Positions 28,053 to 37,394 of a stretch of DNA of 64,000 nt are shown here, piece after piece; position 1 is the stretch's first letter, and each line of letters begins with the position of its first letter. The stretch is taken from positions 62,001-126,000 of the forward strand of contig JALSSV010000082.1 in NCBI GenBank assembly GCA_026984045.1, given 5' to 3'. Made by a program: the position numbers and the translations under genes. This DNA comes from Chromatiales bacterium (GTDB lineage Bacteria > Pseudomonadota > Gammaproteobacteria > UBA6429 > Thiohalophilaceae). The notes below the pieces were generated by a model. That model was given only the letters and a program-made list of their open reading frames with translations, had not been told where the DNA came from and did not search any database.

Positions 28053-29195
28053 TCAGAAGCCGTAGGCCAGTTGGACCAGGAAACGGTTGTCGGCCTCGTA
28101 GCCGTCATTCGGGTTGTCGTTGCTCTCGTAGTCGAGCTTGCCGATGAAGTTGCTCTCGAACAGGTAGTTCACCCCGCCGGCCAACTGCACCCGGTCATTC
28201 TCTTCTCCGGGGGTGTCGTAGTTGCTGTAGCGGGCCACCGCTTCCCACTTGCTCGGGTAGAAGCGGTAGGCCACCTGACCATACCAGGCAGTCCAGTCGG
28301 CGCTGCCGGGGACGCTGCTGGCCGCCCGGCTGCCGACGCTCTGCCGGATGTATTCGGCGCGCACATCGAAGTTGCCGGGCCGCCAGGTCAGATCCGCTCC
28401 CAGCACCGAATAGTCGCGTTTGAGGCCTTCATAGACCGGACCGCTCGTGCTGGTGCGAATGTCGATGTCGCCGGTCGCGGCCGACAGGCCGAGTTCCAGC
28501 TTCTTGTCCGGGAACAGCATGCCGAAGCGGCCGCCACCGACGAAAGTGCCGTCGCCATTGCCGTTGAGCCCGGGGCTTTCCAGCTTCTCGAACCCACCGA
28601 AACCATTGGCTTCCAGGGTCGGCCCATTGCCCAGGAATACCGCGTAATTGGCGTTCGCCCCGCCCAGGGCGAAACCGCCGCGCACCTGGAGGCCCACGTC
28701 CCCGTTGGGCGCCGCCTGATCATGGCCGAAGCCCACCGGCGCCGAAGCCATCTTGTTGATCCAGGAGGGATGCATGTTCTGCCGGAAATTCCCAAGCGGA
28801 CTCAGGAACCGGCCTGCCACCAGCGCCGCATGGTCGTTCATGAACCAGTCGATGGTGAGGTATTCCAGCGAGACATCGGTGTTTCCCACTTCGTCCACCT
28901 CGAACTCCAGTTCCGATTCGAGCATCACCAGATCGCTGAACTGGTAATGGAAGATGGGCGAGAAATTGCCCATCTTGAAGGTGCCGGGTTCATTCTGGGT
29001 GTCGGTGTATCCCACCGAGGCGTAACCGGCCATGTGCACCAGGGTCCTGGGGGATTTCCACTCGGCGGCGGAGGCCACTTCCTGCTTCAGGGCCTCGACC
29101 TCGGCCTTGAGCTGCTCGAGATCGCTCCGGGCACTGGCCGTCTGGGAAATCGCCAGCCCGACGACGCAGGCCAGCAGTGTCTTTTTGAATCGCAT
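28053..29195 (-). CDS. Outer-membrane porin
   Basis: The 380-aa product has a signal peptide, a short coiled coil (DLEQLKAEVEALKQEV) and then alternating beta strands ending in a C-terminal aromatic (AYGF), as expected of a trimeric barrel porin. It resembles phosphate-selective or OprP-like porins, but the substrate cannot be read from the sequence. AGAGGAA precedes the ATG at 29195. It is flanked by the small Cys-rich protein and the cytochrome c gene. Confidence 0.85.
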   Translation of the reverse strand: MRFKKTLLACVVGLAISQTASARSDLEQLKAEVEALKQEVASAAEWKSPRTLVHMAGYASVGYTDTQNEPGTFKMGNFSPIFHYQFSDLVMLESELEFEVDEVGNTDVSLEYLTIDWFMNDHAALVAGRFLSPLGNFRQNMHPSWINKMASAPVGFGHDQAAPNGDVGLQVRGGFALGGANANYAVFLGNGPTLEANGFGGFEKLESPGLNGNGDGTFVGGGRFGMLFPDKKLELGLSAATGDIDIRTSTSGPVYEGLKRDYSVLGADLTWRPGNFDVRAEYIRQSVGSRAASSVPGSADWTAWYGQVAYRFYPSKWEAVARYSNYDTPGEENDRVQLAGGVNYLFESNFIGKLDYESNDNPNDGYEADNRFLVQLAYGF

Positions 29196-29294
29196 GATGT
29201 ATTCCTCTTCTTGATTCAGGACGCAACGCCACGCCAGCGGGCGTGTGGTTGCAATGATTTTGATATAGTAGGGACGCCCCGTCGGGGGAGCCAA

Positions 29295-29666
29295 TCAAGC
29301 GAGGAGGCGTCGGGGAGGGCGAAACAGGTTGCGAAGCGTGAGGATATCCGGGTGCGCCTCCGGTTCGGCAAAAGCGGCACGGTCCAGCGAGACGCTCAGG
29401 CTGGCCGTGGCCGAAACCAGAAAACCGAAACCGCCAGCGGAACAGTGATACTGGCAATCCAGGCTCATCCGATCGGGACAGCAATGCCTTGTCGAAAGCG
29501 ACGGGGACCCGGTCGGTTCGGTTCCGGTATCGTGCAGGCAGTCGTGCGTCTGCCCGGGCACGTTTGGCAGCGCCAGCACCTCCTGCATGCTCCACTGCAG
29601 CAACGTGAGCTGCAGCACCAGCAGCAGGATGTGCACGAGGATTTTTCCTGTCCCTTTGCGCGGCAT
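29295..29666 (-). CDS. Small exported Cys-rich protein
   Basis: The 123-aa protein has an N-terminal hydrophobic helix (ILVHILLLVLQLTLLQW) and clustered cysteines (HDCLHD, RHCCPDR, LDCQYHC). No catalytic motif is seen. The ATG at 29666 is chosen because an upstream ATG at 29726 overlaps an FNR-type box and would lie upstream of the predicted transcript start. It heads the porin and cytochrome c operon. A thiol or metal-binding role is possible. Confidence 0.6.
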   Translation of the reverse strand: MPRKGTGKILVHILLLVLQLTLLQWSMQEVLALPNVPGQTHDCLHDTGTEPTGSPSLSTRHCCPDRMSLDCQYHCSAGGFGFLVSATASLSVSLDRAAFAEPEAHPDILTLRNLFRPPRRLLA

Positions 29667-29696
29667 GGATCGGATGCCCTTCGTTACGATGTCGCG

Positions 29697-29739
29697 AATG
29701 TACCGGACGTCCGCCGTTCCTGTCATTGATCACGATCAA
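29697..29739 (-). promoter_or_regulatory. FNR/ANR-type promoter
   Basis: TTGAT-CACG-ATCAA (29726-29739) is a perfect FNR-type dyad. On the minus strand TACATT (29697-29702) sits where a -10 should be. The dyad centre then lies about 42 bases upstream of the expected start near 29690, the classical activator position. The first ATG (29666) follows about 25 bases later. Confidence 0.65.
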
Positions 29740-29809
29740 GCACGGCCGGCTGCCACCGGCCTTGTCCCGGCAAGACGTGCGGCTTTGCCCGTCTTTGTCC
29801 GGTGCTCGA

Positions 29810-30136
29810 TCAACAGGGCTTTTCACTGCACTGCTGACGGGTGCGGATGTGATAGAGGTGCCGTACCGGTACCACGGCCACGATGCCGTCACCCTCGATA
29901 CCCGTGTGGGCGGCCTCCATGATGGCTTCGGCCAGTTCCTCCGCCCGCTTCGCTTCGGCGAAGACCTCGAGGCGGATCTGATCCACCAGCCAGTCGTCCT
30001 TGTAGAGATCGGCGTATTCCCCATAACCGCGGATGGGGCTCACGGTCAGACCGGGCGCAGCCACCGCCCGGAGCTTCTTCTCGACCCGTTCCAGCACTTC
30101 GCTGCGGATGATGGCGATGATGTTGACGAATTCCAT
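29810..30136 (-). CDS. PII-like signalling protein linked to Cus efflux
   Basis: The 108-aa protein has the PII fold signature (FVNIIAIIRSEVLERVEKKL, then TVSPIRGYG and DQIRLEVFAEAKRAEEL, and GIEGDGIVAVVPV). The T-loop is short and lacks the uridylylated Tyr of GlnB. A branch of the family, PII-NG, is known from gene clusters with CzcA/CusA pumps, which fits the position just after cusA. AGGAGAA precedes the ATG. It ends RQQCSEKPC, a Cys-bearing tail that might sense metal. Confidence 0.85.
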   Translation of the reverse strand: MEFVNIIAIIRSEVLERVEKKLRAVAAPGLTVSPIRGYGEYADLYKDDWLVDQIRLEVFAEAKRAEELAEAIMEAAHTGIEGDGIVAVVPVRHLYHIRTRQQCSEKPC

Positions 30137-30205
30137 GGCGTTCTCCTTTGAGTGGGTTGCAGGTTGCCGGCGAACCACCACCATTGGGCCGGCAACCTTC
30201 GAGGC

Positions 30206-33200
30206 TCAGGCGGTCTTCGGCAGGCGCCGCTGCTTCCAGATCAGGAACACCGCCGGGATCACCACCAGGGTCAGCAGGGTGGCACTGACCATGCCGCCGA
30301 CCATGGGGGCGGCGATGCGGCGCATCACCTCGGAGCCGGTGCCGCTGCCGAGCATGATGGGCAGCAGGCCGGCGATGATCGCCGCCACGGTCATCATGAT
30401 GGGTCGCACCCGCAGCAGGGCCCCGTTGATCACCGCTTCACGCACGTCCGCCGCGGTGAGCCGACGGCCGGATCGCTCGGCCTCGAACGCCCGCTGCGCC
30501 AGCGCCTGGTTGAGATATACCAGCATCACCACGCCGATTTCCACCGACACCCCGGCCAGGGCGATGAATCCCACGTCCACGGCCACCGAGAGATTGTAGT
30601 CCAGCCAGTAGAGCAGCCAGATCCCCCCGGCCAGGGCCAGCGGCAGGGTGCCCATGATGATCAGGACCTCGCTGAGCCGCCGGAAGTTGAGATACAGCAA
30701 CAGTACGATGATGGCCAGGGTCACCGGCACCACGGTGGTCAGTTTCTCCTTGGCCCGCACCATGTATTCGTACTGGCCGGACCAGGCGATGGAATAGCCG
30801 GGCGGCAGTTTCACGTTCTCCCTGACCGCCTGCTGCGCCCGTTCCACGTAGGAGCCGAGATCGATCCCCGGCTCGATGTCCACGTAGCTCCAGCCATTGA
30901 GGCGGGCATTCTCGGTCTTGATCAGGCCGGGTCCGCTCTCGATGCGGATCGCCGCCACCTCCTCGAGGGGAATGTTCGCCCCCGCGGGAGTCACGATGGG
31001 CAGGCTGCGCAGCTTCGCGACCGAATCGCGCACATCACGGGGATAGCGCACATTGACCGGATACCGCTCCAGCCCCTCGACCGTGGTGGCCACGTTCATG
31101 CCGCCGACCGCCGTGCGCACCACTTCCTGCACATCGGCGATGTTGAGGCCGAAGCGCGCCGCGGCCAGCCGGTCGATGTCCACCACCACGTAGCGACCGC
31201 CGGCCACCCGCTCCGAATAGACCGAGGCCGTACCGGGCACCTCCTTGAGGACCTCCTCGATGCGCTTGCCGATCTTCTGGATCTCGTTGAGATCCGGGCC
31301 CGCGACCTTGACCCCCACGGGGGTCTTGATCCCGGTGGCCAGCATGTCGATGCGGTTCTTGATGGGCATCACCCAGGCGTTGGTCAGGCCCGGAAACTTG
31401 ACCAGGGCATCCAGCTCGCGCTTGAGCTTGTCGATGGTCATGCCCTTGCGCCATTCGCTGCGCGGCTTGAGCTGGATGGTGGTCTCGACCATGGTCAGCG
31501 GCGCCGGATCTGTGGCGCTCTCGGCCCGGCCGATCTTGCCGAACACCCGCTTGACCTCGGGCACCGTGCGGATCAGCCGATCCGTCTGCTGCAGGATCTG
31601 CTGGGCCTTGCCGATGGACACGGCCGGGAAGGCGCTGGGCATGTACAGCAGATCGCCTTCATCGAGATCCGGCATGAACTCGGAGCCGATCTTGTCGAAC
31701 GGCCCGAGGCCGAACAGGGGAAAGGCCATGGACAAGGCGATGAGTCCCGCGGCCACCAGCATGACGAGGGGCTTCCTGAGCACGGCATGGATCAAGGGCC
31801 GGTAACCGGCGATCAGGAGCCGGTTGATGGGGTTCTTGTCCTCGGGAGTGATGTGGCCGCGGATGAAATACCCCATCAGCACCGGCACCAGGGTGATGGA
31901 CAGGCCGGCGGCCGCCGCCATGGCGAAGGTCTTGGTGAAGGCCAGGGGGGCGAACAGCTTGCCCTCCTGGGCTTCGAGGGTGAATACCGGCAGGAAGCTC
32001 AGGGTGATGATCAGCAGCGAGAAGAACAGGGGTGGCCCGACCTCGGTGGCCGCCTCGCGCATCACGGCCCAGCGGTTCTCGTCGGTGATCTCGGTCTTCT
32101 CCATGTGCTTGTGCACGTTTTCGATCATCACGATGGCCGCATCCACCATGGCCCCGATGGCGATGGCGATTCCGCCCAGGGACATGATGTTGGCATTGAT
32201 GCCCATGCGCTCCATGATGATGAAGGCCGCCAGGATCCCCACCGGCAACGAGAAGATGATCACCAGGGCCGAGCGCAGGTGGAAAAGGAACACCGCGCAG
32301 ACCACGATCACCACGATGAATTCCTCGATCAGCTTGCCCTTGAGGGTTTCCACGGCGCGGCCGATGAGGCCGGAACGATCATAGGTCTCGACGATGTCCA
32401 CCCCGTCGGGCAAGCCCTTGCGCAATTCGGCCAGTTTGGCCTTGACGCCCTGGATGGTGGTCATGGCATTTTCGCCGAAGCGCATGACGATGACGCCACC
32501 GACCACTTCGCCTTCGCCATCCAGTTCGGCGATACCGCGGCGCATCTGGGGGCCCAGCCGGATCTGGGCCACGTCGTTCAGCAGAATCGGCACGCCCCGC
32601 TTGTCCACGCCCAGGGGAATGCGGCGCAGGTCGTCCAGCGAATCCACGTAACCGGTGGCGCGCACCATGTATTCGGCCTCGGCCAGCTCCAGCACCGAAC
32701 CGCCAGTCTCCTGGTTGCCCCGCTGGATGGCCTTCTTCACCTGAGCCAGGGTCAGACCATAGGCGCGCAGGCTGTCGGGATCGAGCACCACCTGGTATTG
32801 CTTGACCATGCCGCCGATGGTGGCCACTTCCGATACCCCGGGCACGGTCTGCAGCTCGTATTTGAGGAACCAGTCCTGCAGGGAACGCAACTGGGATAGA
32901 TCGTGCTGTCCGGTGCGATCGACCAATGCGTATTCATACACCCAGCCGACCCCCGTGGCATCCGGTCCCAGTTGTGGCCGGGCATCGGGTGGCAGCTTGC
33001 TGGCCACCTGGCTGAGGTATTCCAGCACCCGCGAGCGGGCCCAGTAGGGATCGGTCCCGTCCTCGAAGATCACGTAGACATAGGAATCGCCGAAGAAGGA
33101 GTACCCGCGCACCGTGGTGGCCTTGGGCACCGAGAGCATGGCGGTGGTCAGGGGATAGGTCACCTGGTCCTCCACTACCTGCGGGGCCTGGCCGGGGAAG

Positions 33201-33355
33201 CTGGTCTTGATGATGACCTGCACGTCGGACAGGTCGGGGATGGCGTCGAGGGGCGTGTGCTTGACCGCATACGCCCCCCAGCCGATGAGGATGACCGTCA
33301 GCAGCAGCACCATGAAGCGGTTGCGGACGGACCAGTCGATGATGCCTGAAATCAT
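30206..33355 (-). CDS. cusA: Copper/silver RND efflux pump CusA
   Basis: The 1049-aa inner-membrane pump expels Cu(I)/Ag(I) from the periplasm and cytoplasm. The TM4 signature [17 protein letters not shown] matches CusA. The three methionines that bind copper in E. coli CusA have counterparts in [17 protein letters not shown] and NRIDMLATG. Twelve membrane helices are apparent. The gene starts 12 bases after cusB ends. Confidence 0.95.
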   Translation of the reverse strand: MISGIIDWSVRNRFMVLLLTVILIGWGAYAVKHTPLDAIPDLSDVQVIIKTSFPGQAPQVVEDQVTYPLTTAMLSVPKATTVRGYSFFGDSYVYVIFEDGTDPYWARSRVLEYLSQVASKLPPDARPQLGPDATGVGWVYEYALVDRTGQHDLSQLRSLQDWFLKYELQTVPGVSEVATIGGMVKQYQVVLDPDSLRAYGLTLAQVKKAIQRGNQETGGSVLELAEAEYMVRATGYVDSLDDLRRIPLGVDKRGVPILLNDVAQIRLGPQMRRGIAELDGEGEVVGGVIVMRFGENAMTTIQGVKAKLAELRKGLPDGVDIVETYDRSGLIGRAVETLKGKLIEEFIVVIVVCAVFLFHLRSALVIIFSLPVGILAAFIIMERMGINANIMSLGGIAIAIGAMVDAAIVMIENVHKHMEKTEITDENRWAVMREAATEVGPPLFFSLLIITLSFLPVFTLEAQEGKLFAPLAFTKTFAMAAAAGLSITLVPVLMGYFIRGHITPEDKNPINRLLIAGYRPLIHAVLRKPLVMLVAAGLIALSMAFPLFGLGPFDKIGSEFMPDLDEGDLLYMPSAFPAVSIGKAQQILQQTDRLIRTVPEVKRVFGKIGRAESATDPAPLTMVETTIQLKPRSEWRKGMTIDKLKRELDALVKFPGLTNAWVMPIKNRIDMLATGIKTPVGVKVAGPDLNEIQKIGKRIEEVLKEVPGTASVYSERVAGGRYVVVDIDRLAAARFGLNIADVQEVVRTAVGGMNVATTVEGLERYPVNVRYPRDVRDSVAKLRSLPIVTPAGANIPLEEVAAIRIESGPGLIKTENARLNGWSYVDIEPGIDLGSYVERAQQAVRENVKLPPGYSIAWSGQYEYMVRAKEKLTTVVPVTLAIIVLLLYLNFRRLSEVLIIMGTLPLALAGGIWLLYWLDYNLSVAVDVGFIALAGVSVEIGVVMLVYLNQALAQRAFEAERSGRRLTAADVREAVINGALLRVRPIMMTVAAIIAGLLPIMLGSGTGSEVMRRIAAPMVGGMVSATLLTLVVIPAVFLIWKQRRLPKTA

Positions 33356-33367
33356 GATGCGTCTCCG

Positions 33368-34999
33368 TCAGGGCTGCTTGTGAATGGCGGTGATCACGTA
33401 CCGCTCACCGTGCTTCTGCAGGGTGAAGCGGATCCGATCGCCGGCGTGCAGATCGGAAAGGTCCACGCCCTTGGCAACGGTGAAATCCATGGTCATGGCG
33501 GGCCAGCCGAGGGCCTCGATGGGAGCGTGCTCCAGGGTAAGCATGCCGTGCTCCGGCATCACGGCCTTGACGGTTCCGTGCCCCTGCACCGGCTGCTGTT
33601 TTTCCATGCGGGTGATCACATAGCCTTCGCCCTGCTTCTCGAGGGTGAAGGTCACCCGGTCACCCGGTTTCAGGGTGGACAGATCCACCCCTTTGGCCGC
33701 GATCAGATCATGGCTCATGGCCGACCAGTTCAGCGCCGGGATCGCCTCGTGCTCAAGCTTGACCATGCGGTGCTCGGGCATCAGCGAGATGAGGCGTCCC
33801 TGCGCCTCGACCGGCTTGTTTTCCATCGGTGTCATGCGCTGTACGGTGGCCTTGAGACTGGCCTCCGAGTCGATCAGGAACTGGCCGGAGGTCACCACCG
33901 TCTCGCCCGGCTTGAGGCCTTCCACGATTTCCACCCAGTCGCCGCTCTCGATGCCGCTACGCACCTTGCGGGCCTCGAAGCGCCCCTCGCCCAGGGCGAC
34001 GATCACCCGCTCTTCCCGCCCGGTGCGGATCAGGGCCTGGAGCGGGATGGCGATCACGTTGTCCTTGGGGCCACCGTAGATCTTCACGTTGGCGTACATG
34101 TTGGGCTTGAGTTTCTCGTCGGGGTTGGCGAAGCGCAGCCGCACCTTGAGGGTACGGGTCTTCGGATCGAGGCTCGGGTAGATGTAGCGCACCTTGCCTT
34201 CCCAGGTCCGCCCCGGCAGGTAGGAAAGACGGATGTCGGCCGGATTGCCCAGCCTCACCCAGTCCACCTGGCGCTCGAAGACTTCCGCCAGCACCCACAC
34301 GGAGGACAGATCGGCCAGGCTCATCACCCGGTTGGCCGGCTTGACATACATGCCTTCACGCACCGGCAACGTGGCCACCATGCCATTCTGGGGCGCATAG
34401 ATGGTGACCGTCTGGCGCACCCTGTGACTGCGCGCCAGTTCGCGGATCTGATCATCGGGAATCCCCAGGGCCTGCAAGCGCTCCCGCGAAGCGCGAATCA
34501 GCGGCTTGCTGCCCGCGCGCAGGGCCTGTACGTATTCTTCCTGGGCGTTGACCAGCTCCGGCGAATAGAGATCGAGCAACCGGTCGCCCTTGCGCACGCG
34601 CTCGCCTTCCGACTTGACATAGAGCTTTTCGATCCAGCCGGTCGCCCGCAGATGGATATGGGCCAGCCGCGATTCGTCGAAATCCACATACCCCACCGTG
34701 TCGATCATCCGCCACAGGCGGGTCCGTTGAGCCTTGGCGGTGCGTACCCCCAGGCTCTGCACGATCTCCGGCTTGATGGTGATTGCGTTGCCGCTGTCCT
34801 GTTCGTCGGCATAGACGGGGATCAGATCCATGCCCATGGGCGACTTGCCGGGCTTGTCGCGCCGGTAGTTGGGATCCATGGGGGCCACCCAGTAGAGAAT
34901 TTCCCGTTCGCCGTCCTCGGCCGCCGGGGCACGGGCTGGCCACAGGCTGGCCGCCAGCCAGCCGGCGCCGATCAGGATCATCAGGTGCTTGCCTTTCAT
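33368..34999 (-). CDS. cusB: CusB adaptor with two C-terminal CusF domains
   Basis: The 543-aa periplasmic adaptor has a signal peptide, an N-terminal heavy-metal-binding segment (YWVAPMDPNY...GKSPMGMDLIPVY, residues 36-63), the adaptor body, then two tandem CusF domains. Domain 1 (about 398-467) has H417, W425, M428 and H430. Domain 2 (about 472-543) has H491, W499, M502 and M504, the exact CusF ligand spacing. So the second domain is canonical and the first has a Met-to-His change. E. coli keeps CusF as a separate protein. Its start overlaps the cusC stop (ATGA). Confidence 0.93.
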   Translation of the reverse strand: MKGKHLMILIGAGWLAASLWPARAPAAEDGEREILYWVAPMDPNYRRDKPGKSPMGMDLIPVYADEQDSGNAITIKPEIVQSLGVRTAKAQRTRLWRMIDTVGYVDFDESRLAHIHLRATGWIEKLYVKSEGERVRKGDRLLDLYSPELVNAQEEYVQALRAGSKPLIRASRERLQALGIPDDQIRELARSHRVRQTVTIYAPQNGMVATLPVREGMYVKPANRVMSLADLSSVWVLAEVFERQVDWVRLGNPADIRLSYLPGRTWEGKVRYIYPSLDPKTRTLKVRLRFANPDEKLKPNMYANVKIYGGPKDNVIAIPLQALIRTGREERVIVALGEGRFEARKVRSGIESGDWVEIVEGLKPGETVVTSGQFLIDSEASLKATVQRMTPMENKPVEAQGRLISLMPEHRMVKLEHEAIPALNWSAMSHDLIAAKGVDLSTLKPGDRVTFTLEKQGEGYVITRMEKQQPVQGHGTVKAVMPEHGMLTLEHAPIEALGWPAMTMDFTVAKGVDLSDLHAGDRIRFTLQKHGERYVITAIHKQP

Positions 35000-36261
35000 T
35001 TTTCGTCCTCCGTATACAGGTACAGCAACCGGGCCTGGGCACGCGCCCGATCGGTCCAGATGCGCAATTCGGCGAGGCGCACGTCCAGTTCGGTGAGACG
35101 GGCGCGCATCAGGGTGGTGAATTCGGTCAGACCGCTCTGGTAGGCCTTGAGCGCGGCCTCGGCGTTGGCCTTCGCCTCTTGCACCAGTTTGCGTTCGTAG
35201 AGGGCCTTGCGCTCACCCAGACGTTTCCAGTTGGCGTATTCACGGGCGAGCATGGCTTCGAGTTTGCGGCGCACGTCGTCCTTGTCGAACTGGGCCGCGG
35301 CGGCCTTGTGCAGGCTGGCGTTCAGGCGCCGATCCTGGCGCTGTCCGGTGAAGAAGGGCAGGTCGAAGGTGACCATGGCCGCCATCATGTCGGTGCGATC
35401 GGTCCCGTTGGGGTTTTCGCCGAAGCGCTTGCGGTACTCGATGCCCAGGTTGAAGCCCGGTTTGTACTGCTCCCGCGCGATCTGCACGCCCTGGCGGTGA
35501 CTCTCCACCTGGGCGGACTTGAAGGCCAGCAGCGGATGCCGTTCGAGGCTGGCGAGGATCGCATCCCGGGATGGCAGGGGCGGCAACGCCGGCCGCTCGC
35601 TGGCCAGTGGCTGCCAGGCGGCATCCCCCACCCAGGTCGCCAGTCCGGCGCGCTGGGCCTCTTCCCGGTTGCGGATCCGCGTTTCCCGGTCGTCCAGCCG
35701 CGACAGTTCGAGCTGGGCCCGCAACACGTCCTGCTGGGTCACGCGGCCGGCGGCGAACTGGTAGCGGGTGACATCCACCAGTTGCTCGAACAGCTTGCGG
35801 CTGGCGCGCACGATCGCCCCGGCCTGTACCTGAAAGTAGACTTCCAGATACTTTTCCCGCACCGACTGCCGCACCTTGCGCCGTTCGGCCCGGGCGCGGG
35901 CGCTCTGGGCATTGGCCAGCCATTCGGTCCGCCGCTGGCGGTAGGCGAGGGTGTCGCCGCGCGGCAGGGCCTGCAGATAGCCGAAACGCAACTGGGTGGT
36001 GGGTTCCTGACTGATGTCGAAGGAATCGAGTGGCAGGTTGTAGAGGCCGATGCGCAGCTTCGGATCGGGCAGTTGGCCATCGGCCACCGCGTCTTCACGC
36101 AGCGATTCGGCCCGCGCCTCGGTGGCCTCGATGACCGGATCGGTCTCGAGAGCCAGGCGTTCGGCCTCGCTCAGATTCAGGGCGGCATGGGCCGCCGTGG
36201 CAAGGTTCCACAGCGTTGCGGCAATCAGCCACCGCAACGACCGGATCGGATTCGGATTCAT
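34996..36261 (-). CDS. cusC: CusC-like outer-membrane factor
   Basis: The 421-aa protein is the TolC-family exit channel of the Cus system. It has a signal peptide (LRWLIAATLWNLATAAHAA) and the long coiled-coil duplication (LNLSEAERLALETDP; DIRLAELRIWTDRARAQ). There is no lipobox cysteine, unlike E. coli CusC. GGAG precedes the ATG at 36261. Translation is coupled to cusB through an ATGA overlap. Confidence 0.9.
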   Translation of the reverse strand: MNPNPIRSLRWLIAATLWNLATAAHAALNLSEAERLALETDPVIEATEARAESLREDAVADGQLPDPKLRIGLYNLPLDSFDISQEPTTQLRFGYLQALPRGDTLAYRQRRTEWLANAQSARARAERRKVRQSVREKYLEVYFQVQAGAIVRASRKLFEQLVDVTRYQFAAGRVTQQDVLRAQLELSRLDDRETRIRNREEAQRAGLATWVGDAAWQPLASERPALPPLPSRDAILASLERHPLLAFKSAQVESHRQGVQIAREQYKPGFNLGIEYRKRFGENPNGTDRTDMMAAMVTFDLPFFTGQRQDRRLNASLHKAAAAQFDKDDVRRKLEAMLAREYANWKRLGERKALYERKLVQEAKANAEAALKAYQSGLTEFTTLMRARLTELDVRLAELRIWTDRARAQARLLYLYTEDEK

Positions 36262-36339
36262 GATGACACTCCATGGCGAAACGAAAGACCTGTGGCGACG
36301 ATACACGCACGGCGGCGCGTCGCAACAGAAACCGGTCAA

Positions 36340-36720
36340 TCAGCCAGGGAATGCGATGGGGGGGCGAATCAGCGGGGGTTCGGTATGATCGGGAAGGCGC
36401 TCGGCCGGCCGGCTCACGGGGGCCGTCTCGACCCGTTGCAGGGGCGAGATGCCGGCAATGACCAGGAAAGAAGCGGGGGTGTGGAAGGCTCCACAAAGGG
36501 CCATGTTGCACTGGACATCGTCACAGGCCGGGGCCTGGCAATGCTCGCACACGGCCTGGGTGGCCTGTCTGTGCGCCTGACGATGGATGCCCACTGCCTG
36601 CCTCTGCGCACACTCGCTCATCGCCGCGCGCATCTGCGGCATGGCGAAGCCCCGCAGTGGCGAGAGGCTCACCAGCAGCAGGAGCAGATAGAGCAGTTTT
36701 CGATCGGCGTGGCGCGACAT
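36340..36720 (-). CDS. Small exported Cys-rich protein at head of cus operon
   Basis: The 126-aa product has a signal peptide (LLYLLLLLVSLSPLRGFA) and a cysteine cluster (CEHCQAPACDDVQCNMALCG) followed by a hydrophobic stretch. The ATG at 36720 gives a clean signal peptide, whereas an in-frame upstream extension encodes implausible sequence. It lies 78 bases before cusC. A periplasmic copper-binding accessory is plausible, but no family is recognised. Confidence 0.65.
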   Translation of the reverse strand: MSRHADRKLLYLLLLLVSLSPLRGFAMPQMRAAMSECAQRQAVGIHRQAHRQATQAVCEHCQAPACDDVQCNMALCGAFHTPASFLVIAGISPLQRVETAPVSRPAERLPDHTEPPLIRPPIAFPG

Positions 36721-36968
36721 GGAATTCGCTTTCTTGTCATGTGTCTGTCGGTTGTGGATGCGCATTGTCGCACAAAGTTCCCTCAACAGGGGATGCAAAT
36801 GCCCCGTCACGGGCTTTTTCAAGCCGGGAACGGAAGTCGCGGTTTGCCGCTCCTTACCGTTTTTCAATGCGTCAGGACGCGGCGTCACTGCATCGCATGC
36901 CACCTCTAAAAGGCAGACGTTTTCCCGCCCCGTTTATTCCCGCACAGGGAAAATTGCAAGCGAAACAG

Positions 36969-37394
36969 TTAGTTATCAGACGCGTCCGCTTCGACCTCGT
37001 CTTCGATGCCTTCGATGATGGGACAGCCTTCGGCGCTGCCCCGGCACAGGTTGAGCAGCAGGGTCAGTTCATTGCGCAGCAGGGTCAGCGCCTCCAGGCG
37101 GTGTTCCACTTCGGCCAGCTTGCGGGCGGTCAGCTCGCGCACCTCGTCCCGGGCATGCCGGGGATCGGCGCGCATCTTCAGCAGCATGCCGATCTCCTCG
37201 AGGCGGAAGTTCATCTTCTGGGCGCGCTGGATGAAACGCAGTCGGGAGAGATCCGCCTCGTCGTAGATCCGCACGCCACCGGCATTGCGGGCCACGGGCG
37301 GCAACAGGCCGATCTTCTCGTAATAGCGCAGGGTATCGGCCGACAGGCCGGTCAGCCGGGTCACCTCGCCGATGCGGTAACGTTTGTCTGCCAT
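36969..37394 (-). CDS. MerR-family regulator, CueR/ZntR-like
   Basis: The 141-aa protein has the MerR winged helix (YRIGEVTRLTGLSADTLRYYE), a dimer helix and a C-terminal metal loop CRGSAEGCPIIE. Two cysteines seven apart resemble the CueR loop. The Ser77/Cys79 position that sorts monovalent from divalent sensors reads Ala here (RHARDEV). It shares one base with the DsrE gene stop (TGATG) and ends the thioredoxin-CcdA-DsrE operon, upstream of and parallel to cus. Confidence 0.9.
   Translation of the reverse strand: MADKRYRIGEVTRLTGLSADTLRYYEKIGLLPPVARNAGGVRIYDEADLSRLRFIQRAQKMNFRLEEIGMLLKMRADPRHARDEVRELTARKLAEVEHRLEALTLLRNELTLLLNLCRGSAEGCPIIEGIEDEVEADASDN

Noticed and set aside
30152-32899. 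915-codon frame opposite cusA
   Set aside because: Same reason: antisense to a fully conserved pump gene.
36798-36850. CACGGGCTTTTTCAAGCCGG as a repeat copy or terminator upstream of the cus operon
   Set aside because: The stem is short and does not align with the other family members; promoter elements here could not be assigned.
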